Shown here piece by piece: positions 59,318 to 64,000 of a stretch of DNA of 64,000 nt; position 1 is the stretch's first letter, and every line of letters begins with the position of its first letter. This stretch comes from JBBTTE01 sp038064395 (lineage in GTDB: Bacteria; Patescibacteriota; Saccharimonadia; Saccharimonadales; UBA4665). The notes beneath the pieces were generated by a model. That model searched no databases and was not told where the DNA came from. It worked only from the letters and a program-made list of their open reading frames with translations. The DNA lies in the NCBI GenBank assembly GCA_038064395.1, contig JBBTTE010000004.1, positions 50,277 through 114,276 on the forward strand, given 5' to 3'. The translations under genes and the position numbers were made by a program.

Positions 59318-59323
59318 AGTATA
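59318..59323 (-). promoter_or_regulatory. -10 box of leaderless der promoter
   Basis: TATACT on the minus strand, seven bases before the der ATG. It is back to back with the pheA promoter; the two starts are only 63 bases apart. Confidence 0.55.
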
Positions 59324-59360
59324 ACAGATAAGCAGGATTGACGAAACCCCCATAGAATGA

Positions 59361-59366
59361 TAAAAT
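59361..59366 (+). promoter_or_regulatory. -10 box of leaderless pheA promoter
   Basis: TAAAAT ends seven bases before ATG 59374; no ribosome binding site is visible in the T-rich spacer. Confidence 0.45.
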
Positions 59367-59373
59367 AATTTTT

Positions 59374-60180
59374 ATGAAAATTGCTGCTTTGGGACCCGAA
59401 GGAACATATAGCGCAGAAGCTGCACGTATATATGACCCCGAAGCTGAGGTCGTGCTAACTGATACAAAGATTGCTGCTATTTCAAAAGTCGCTTTTGGGG
59501 CTTTTAGACGAGGCATAGTGCCCTTTGAGAACTCGATCGGCGGTACTGTCAGGGAGTCATTCGATGGGCTGTTTAAGTATGGACTTACTATCGAGGACGA
59601 AGTTGAAGTCGAGATTAATCACACAGTATGGGCAAACAAAGATTCTGCGCCAGCTGATCAAATAGTCGCAGTACATTCTCATCCTCAGGCGCTTGCCCAG
59701 TGTAATGACAGCCTAACTCGACACTTTCCAAACGCCCAAAGGATAGAGGCTTCAAGCACTGCAGCGGGCCTGAAGTTTTTAGCCGATACAGGAGCAAGTG
59801 ATGCTATAGCTCTTGGGCCGGACTTCGCGGGTGATCAGTATGATCTTGTAGCGTTGGAGAAATCATTTCAAGATGAGGCCAACAATACCACTCAATTCGT
59901 AGTTTTTTCCAAGCAGCCTCGCAATCCAAAAGAACTTGATTTCACTATTGCGGTTTTGGTGCCAGAAGAAGAACACAAAGGCTTGATGCACGAAATAACT
60001 GGCGTGGTGCTTGACGCCGACGTAAACATGTCACGATTAGAAGCTCGACCCAATCGCACTGAGCTTGGTAAGTATATATTTTATGTTCGCTTAGACTTAC
60101 CAAGCAATGACGAAAGATATGAAGAAATAGCTCAGGGACTGTCTGATAAAGGTGTACAAATTATCAGGATGAGCGCCTAG
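59374..60180 (+). CDS. pheA: Prephenate dehydratase (PheA type, monofunctional)
   Basis: 268 residues. N-terminal KIAALGPEGTYSAEAA, VPFENSIGGTV, and the TRF-equivalent NNTTQFVVF near residue 175 mark the periplasmic-binding-fold dehydratase. The regulatory ACT domain follows, with SRLEARPNRTELGKYIFYV standing for the ESRP motif. It would convert prephenate to phenylpyruvate. No other aromatic pathway gene is in the window, so its source of prephenate is unclear. The canonical TRF reads TTQF, so the catalytic Thr remains. It overlaps rluB tail to tail by four bases. Confidence 0.85.
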   Translation: MKIAALGPEGTYSAEAARIYDPEAEVVLTDTKIAAISKVAFGAFRRGIVPFENSIGGTVRESFDGLFKYGLTIEDEVEVEINHTVWANKDSAPADQIVAVHSHPQALAQCNDSLTRHFPNAQRIEASSTAAGLKFLADTGASDAIALGPDFAGDQYDLVALEKSFQDEANNTTQFVVFSKQPRNPKELDFTIAVLVPEEEHKGLMHEITGVVLDADVNMSRLEARPNRTELGKYIFYVRLDLPSNDERYEEIAQGLSDKGVQIIRMSA

Positions 60181-60848
60181 TCTTCGACAATCATGTAGCG
60201 CTGAGTCGGTGACATTTGATCTAACCTGTAAGGGCCAAAAACGGTGCGATGAAGCTTGGTCACGGTGTAGCCTAATGATTCAAAGGTGCGCCGGATTTGG
60301 CGATTGCGACCTTCTTGCATGGTGATTTGCCAGTCATTGCCTGCTTCATCGAGCTTCTGGAGTGTTAACTGACTGCGGCCATCTTCAAGTTGAACGCCAA
60401 TATCGTTGATCATCTGTTGGTGTAGTGGTGCCAAAGATGTACTGAGACTTATCTGATAAACCTTAGTCTTGCCGTAGCGCGGATGAGTCAATTGATTGGC
60501 TAGATCACCATCGTTGGTGAGGAGAATTAGTCCCGAGGAGTTCTTGTCTAATCGGCCGATTGGCTTGAGGACATGATGTTCCTTAGGCACTAACTCGTAG
60601 ATGGTTTGGCTGCCCTGCCCGTCTCTAGAGCAGACATAACCGCTAGGCTTATTGAGCATAATGGTTATGGTCTTGACAGCGGGTGTAATAGGCTTGTTGT
60701 CAAGCGTAACGCTATCAGATGATTCGATAACCTCGTCACCGAGCGTGGCAGCCCGCTGATTGAGCTTAACCCTGCCCTCGGCAATGGCACGGTCGGCGGC
60801 ACGGCGACTAAGACCTGTGCTTTGGGCCACAAACTTATTAATACGCAT
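60177..60848 (-). CDS. rluB: RsuA/RluB-family pseudouridine synthase
   Basis: 223 residues. S4 RNA-binding domain (RINKFVAQSTGLSRRAADRA) followed by the catalytic core with the Asp in GRLDKNSSGLILLTNDGD and QEGRNRQIRRTFESLG. RluB modifies 23S rRNA helix 89; RsuA and RluE/F are alternative specificities that I cannot separate by eye. Its ATG starts right after the stop of the receiver gene (TAAATG), so the two are co-translated. Confidence 0.85.
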   Translation of the reverse strand: MRINKFVAQSTGLSRRAADRAIAEGRVKLNQRAATLGDEVIESSDSVTLDNKPITPAVKTITIMLNKPSGYVCSRDGQGSQTIYELVPKEHHVLKPIGRLDKNSSGLILLTNDGDLANQLTHPRYGKTKVYQISLSTSLAPLHQQMINDIGVQLEDGRSQLTLQKLDEAGNDWQITMQEGRNRQIRRTFESLGYTVTKLHRTVFGPYRLDQMSPTQRYMIVED

Positions 60849-62000
60849 TTAGAGAGCTATGTTTGAAGGGTCGTTGGGGTTGCTGCTTGGTGCAACAGTG
60901 CTGTCAGGAGTGGCGGCAGCTTGAGCGGTCGGGCCGGCCGGTGGTACTGGTGATGGGGTTTGAATGCCATCTTCGTTAGTGGCAACAACAGGGGTTGGCG
61001 GAGCCATGCTGGCTTCTTTGGCGTCCTCTATAGCGAGTAGTTCGTCGAGGTCTTTCTTAGGGCCGGCATCTGGTGGCGAAATAATCTTCTTGCGAGCAAT
61101 CTCTACGCTGCCAGATCCGTCATCTTCTGTGGCTTCGGCTTCGGCGGGTTCAGGTGTTTCGGTCGGTGCTTCTGGGGCTTCGGTCGGTGCTGGTGGCTCA
61201 ACAGGAGCAGGAGCTGGTTCGCCGCTAGTGCTGGCTGCAAAGGCATCGACTGCATCAGACACAAGCTTATCATCAGCGGCCGAGTCGTCGGCGGCGTCTG
61301 TGGTCGGCTCAACTGGTGTGCTGGTGGCGTCGTTGGCTGGAGGTGTGGCTGGAGCTCCGCTGTCCTCGGTGGCGCCAGCAACAAAGCTCTCTATTTGGCT
61401 TTCTACACCAGCCTCTTCTTGGCTAGTTGATTGAACTGGGGCTTCAATGGCTGGTTCTGGGCTCGGGGCTTCGACTGGTGGCTCGACTGGGGCTTCGACG
61501 ACTGCGGGAGCTTCGGCAACTGGTTCTGATGTGACTTCTGCGGCGGGGGCTTCAGCTACAGGTGCTTCAACGGCCGGTGCGGCCTCTGGTGCTGGGGCTG
61601 GTTCAGCGGCTGGAGCGGCTTCGGCTGCGCCACCATCTTGTAATAATTCGTGGGCGACTTTGACGATGTCTTCTAGGGTGACTTGTGACTTAACGAGATA
61701 ACGGTCGGCACCAAGTAGGTCGGCACGCTTCTGATCGTCGCTCTGGCCTAGGGCAGTTAGCATGATAACTTTGACGTCCTTGAGACCTTCGGTGTTGCGG
61801 AGAATGTCGAGCATTTCGAAGCCGCTGATCTTGGGCATCATGACGTCGGCGATAATTAGGTCGGGCTTCTCGGCCTTGGCGACTACTAAGGCTTCTTCGC
61901 CGTCTTTGGCAGCTACGATGTTGTAGCCTTCGGCTTGGAGACGAGCTTCATAAATCTCACGTAGGTTATTGTCGTCTTCGGCCAGCATTATCTTTGACAT
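60849..62000 (-). CDS. Response regulator with long Ala/Pro/Glu-rich tail
   Basis: 383 residues. Receiver domain 1-125: acidic pocket AEDDN, phosphosite Asp52 in LIIADVMMPK, Thr in IMLTALGQ, Lys in YLVKSQV. From about residue 128 to the end the protein is Ala/Pro/Glu/Val-rich with many APAPEA/PVAEAP-type repeats; one less repetitive island (VEIARKKIISPPDAGPKKDL) lies near residue 300. There is no DNA-binding domain. It is 50 bases after the histidine kinase gene and is its likely partner. Confidence 0.88.
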   Translation of the reverse strand: MSKIMLAEDDNNLREIYEARLQAEGYNIVAAKDGEEALVVAKAEKPDLIIADVMMPKISGFEMLDILRNTEGLKDVKVIMLTALGQSDDQKRADLLGADRYLVKSQVTLEDIVKVAHELLQDGGAAEAAPAAEPAPAPEAAPAVEAPVAEAPAAEVTSEPVAEAPAVVEAPVEPPVEAPSPEPAIEAPVQSTSQEEAGVESQIESFVAGATEDSGAPATPPANDATSTPVEPTTDAADDSAADDKLVSDAVDAFAASTSGEPAPAPVEPPAPTEAPEAPTETPEPAEAEATEDDGSGSVEIARKKIISPPDAGPKKDLDELLAIEDAKEASMAPPTPVVATNEDGIQTPSPVPPAGPTAQAAATPDSTVAPSSNPNDPSNIAL

Positions 62001-62050
62001 GGTATTTACCCCTGATTTTATTATGCTTATGGTGCTTTTACCCTATTGTA

Positions 62051-63799
62051 TCATGGTGCTACATCTGAGTTAACAGGTTTGGCTGTTACGGTGTTGGCAG
62101 CGGCAGCTTGGAGCTGTTCAGCCTTCTCGTTAGTGAGGCGTGGCAAGTTGATGTAGAAGCTACTGCCTTTGCCCAGTTGACTCTCGACCCAGATGCGGCC
62201 GTTATATAGTTCGACGATCTTGCGACAGATGAAAAGACCTAGCCCAGTGCCGCCAATCGTGCGAGTTGCGGAATTATCGACGCGGTAAAACTTCTGGAAC
62301 AAGTGTGGCAAATCTTCTGGTGGAATCCCCGGCCCAGTGTCTCGAATAAAGCACTGTGCGACCTTGGCGTCACCAGTCAGACCAACCGAAATACGACCCT
62401 TCTCGGTGTACTTAACGGCGTTGTCGAATAGGTTGATGATAACTTCGCGCAATCGATCAGCATCAGCATAGACATAATATAGTGGCTGTAGGACATGGCC
62501 GTTGGTGGCGTTAACGGTGTTGCCGGCTTCGGTTAGGAAGTCCATGGCCAGACCCTTCTTCTCAGCTACCAGTCTTAAGTCGTTGGTCAGTTGCTCGACA
62601 AACGTGCCGAGTTCCACGACGCTTGGATTGCTAGTCAGACGGCCATCCTCGGCCTTGGCACTGGTCAAGAGGTCTTGGAACAGCTGACCTAGGTGCTGGG
62701 TGCTCATGTGAGCTTTGTCCAGATAGCTACGGGCTGCGCTATCGATCTTGCTAACCTTCTCGTTGAGAGCTAGAGCCAAGTAGCCTTCGATAGCAGCGAC
62801 TGGTGTGCGCATCTCGTGGCTGGCTGTGCTGATGAAGTCGGCTCGTTGCTGCTCGGCCTTGCGGGCTTCACTAACATCTCGCAGCACGGCGACGGCACCA
62901 ACGAACTCGTTAGTCTTAGGTAGTAGAATTGGCGATATAACCAAGGATACAATCGTCTTCTTGTCCTTGCGGCCAATAAGCTGCACTGTCTTATCGATCT
63001 GTTGCTGTTGCTTGAGTACAACGGATAGCGGGTTCTCCTCGTCGGTTATGTCCTTGCCGTCTTCCTTGGTCAGATGGACGACTTTGTTGGCGGCAACTTC
63101 GCTGGCCTCGTCGATGCCCCACTCAACCATCTTGGCAGCTGCTGGGTTCATCAGGCTGATAGTACCCTCAGTGTTAATTACGATGACGCCGTCAGCAATC
63201 GATTTGATGAGGATTTCTGACTGCTGTTGGTTGCTCTTGAGCAGTCCTGTTAGGTGGCTGACCTTCTGGCTTTCTTGGTCTATGTAACGATTTCGCCACA
63301 TAAAGTAACTGATAACGCACATCAGGTAGCCGACAGCTAGAGTACCGACGGTCTGGAGCGTAAGGCCGTCAGTCTTGTTGATGTCAGGAATCGATATCAG
63401 AATGTACAAGCTCAGAAGCAGTATTCCACCAATTATTGGGTAAATACCGACAATGCCGCTGAAGAAGAACATCGTGTAGAGCACCAAGATGTACCATGAA
63501 TTGTCCCAGCCAGTGATGTTGATCATGTTGATGGCATTGGTCAACTGAATCATCGACAACAGCAACGTGGCGAAGTTGAGCCCGAGCGTTTCGGTGTGCT
63601 TCTTGTACAGCGTAAACCTATATAACAGCGTGATGAGGGCCAGAACGACCGTCGTTATATCTATACCCCAAGCGTGCAAATTATCACCAACAGCTGGCAC
63701 GAACAGGCCGATTAATCTAACGGCCAGAATTGCGATCGCAGAAATGGTGATCCACCACGTATAGCCAACGTACCACCGCTTATCGACTGATTCCATCAT
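62051..63799 (-). CDS. Sensor histidine kinase, six-TM, PAS, HisKA-HATPase
   Basis: 582 residues. About six TM helices in the first 175 residues form an MHYT/7TM-like membrane sensor with no large outer domain. A short helix leads to a PAS domain (about 190-310, GVIVINTEGTISLMNPAAAK). HisKA has the phospho-His in FISTASHEMRTPVAAIEGY near 327. The HATPase has N box NLFDNAVKYTE, G1 IRDTGPGIPPEDL and G2 GGTGLGLFICRKIVEL, so it is an intact kinase. TATAAT (63816-63811) lies 11 bases before the first of two ATGs. The receiver gene follows. Confidence 0.93.
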   Translation of the reverse strand: MMESVDKRWYVGYTWWITISAIAILAVRLIGLFVPAVGDNLHAWGIDITTVVLALITLLYRFTLYKKHTETLGLNFATLLLSMIQLTNAINMINITGWDNSWYILVLYTMFFFSGIVGIYPIIGGILLLSLYILISIPDINKTDGLTLQTVGTLAVGYLMCVISYFMWRNRYIDQESQKVSHLTGLLKSNQQQSEILIKSIADGVIVINTEGTISLMNPAAAKMVEWGIDEASEVAANKVVHLTKEDGKDITDEENPLSVVLKQQQQIDKTVQLIGRKDKKTIVSLVISPILLPKTNEFVGAVAVLRDVSEARKAEQQRADFISTASHEMRTPVAAIEGYLALALNEKVSKIDSAARSYLDKAHMSTQHLGQLFQDLLTSAKAEDGRLTSNPSVVELGTFVEQLTNDLRLVAEKKGLAMDFLTEAGNTVNATNGHVLQPLYYVYADADRLREVIINLFDNAVKYTEKGRISVGLTGDAKVAQCFIRDTGPGIPPEDLPHLFQKFYRVDNSATRTIGGTGLGLFICRKIVELYNGRIWVESQLGKGSSFYINLPRLTNEKAEQLQAAAANTVTAKPVNSDVAP

Positions 63800-63924
63800 A
63801 GTTAACCAGTATTATATAGATATAAAGCTTATGCTACCAGTGTCTCTTATCTGGACACGTAACGTAGCTTGTGTTAGTATTCTACCCCTAGTACAGCGCA
63901 CATTAGCCGTCGTGCTGTCGACGT

Positions 63925-63999
63925 GGCCTCATCGTCTAACGGCTAGGACATCAGGTTCTCATCCTGGCAATCGGGGTTCGATTCCCCGTGAGGTCACCA
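63925..63999 (+). tRNA. tRNA-Glu (anticodon CTC)
   Basis: 75 bases including encoded CCA. Acceptor stem GGCCTCA/TGAGGTC (one G-T pair), D-loop CTAACGGCTAGGA, anticodon stem-loop CAGG-TTCTCAT-CCTG with CTC at positions 34-36, T-arm CGGGG-TTCGATT-CCCCG, discriminator A. It reads GAG codons. Confidence 0.95.
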
Positions 64000-64000
64000 A

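Noticed and set aside
60964..61701. Two long plus-strand frames rich in Gly/Ala/Ser
   Set aside because: They are the mirror of the Ala/Pro/Glu-rich tail of the receiver protein; GC-rich repeats on one strand leave the other strand open.
1..64000. UGA recoding as in Absconditabacteria/Gracilibacteria
   Set aside because: Several genes end in TGA at sensible family lengths (rseP, ftsW, 31725 receiver) and an intact RF2 gene is present.

Overview
The window looks like a core chromosomal segment of a Patescibacteria (CPR) bacterium, and Candidatus Saccharibacteria (TM7) is my best guess. This is inferred from gene content, not from a database search. The main clues are an archaeal-type class I lysyl-tRNA synthetase, a short proline-tRNA ligase, compact gene packing, many small membrane proteins of unknown function, a sigma-region-4/HARE-HTH regulator and a dcw cluster without the mur ligase genes. 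TGA is read as stop: several genes end in TGA and an intact prfB (RF2) is present. No insertion sequence, prophage or CRISPR array is visible. A striking genome-wide habit is a TATAAT-like -10 box only 6 to 8 bases before the start codon, implying leaderless mRNAs for about twenty genes. I used this to move several start codons.  Layout. 1-10.6 kb: 3' end of a site-2 protease (rseP), CPBP protease, amino-acid kinase, proS, greA, class I lysS, small zincin, membrane proteins, msrA, HAD phosphatase, a Cas4/RecB-like nuclease, serS and a short hibernation factor. 10.7-15.8 kb: secA, an M16 peptidase and prfB. 16.7-21.1 kb: ftsE, ftsX, a secreted coiled-coil/CHAP hydrolase and an S41 protease, which together look like a divisome-controlled wall-remodelling set. 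21-36.4 kb: pyrG, a lone receiver, a ParB-like-fold protein, rpmA, a Trm11-like methyltransferase, a flippase-like membrane protein, xseA-xseB, a degenerate kinase/receiver pair, recO, glyS, a cyclase and small membrane proteins. 36.4-41.6 kb: PIF1-HRDC helicase, TasA-like secreted protein, NYN nuclease, metallo-hydrolase and two small twin-promoter genes ending at a clear terminator.  41.6-50.2 kb is the division and cell-wall cluster mraZ-rsmH-ftsL-ftsI-mraY-ftsW-murG-ftsQ. It has a probable MraZ-autoregulated promoter and two long hairpin-rich, A/C-rich leaders before rsmH and ftsL. A 608-base gene-free stretch follows. On the minus strand come an unknown protein, the sigma4-HARE regulator, topA, a 55-residue membrane protein and dprA. 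A 483-base gap at 56.0-56.5 kb carries a consensus promoter, a leaderless 25-codon ORF, many stable hairpins and an intrinsic terminator, and is the best candidate here for an undescribed RNA element. The window closes with a GNAT-like protein, pth, der, pheA, a pseudouridine synthase, a two-component system (six-TM PAS histidine kinase plus a receiver with a 250-residue Ala/Pro/Glu-rich tail) and tRNA-Glu(CTC).
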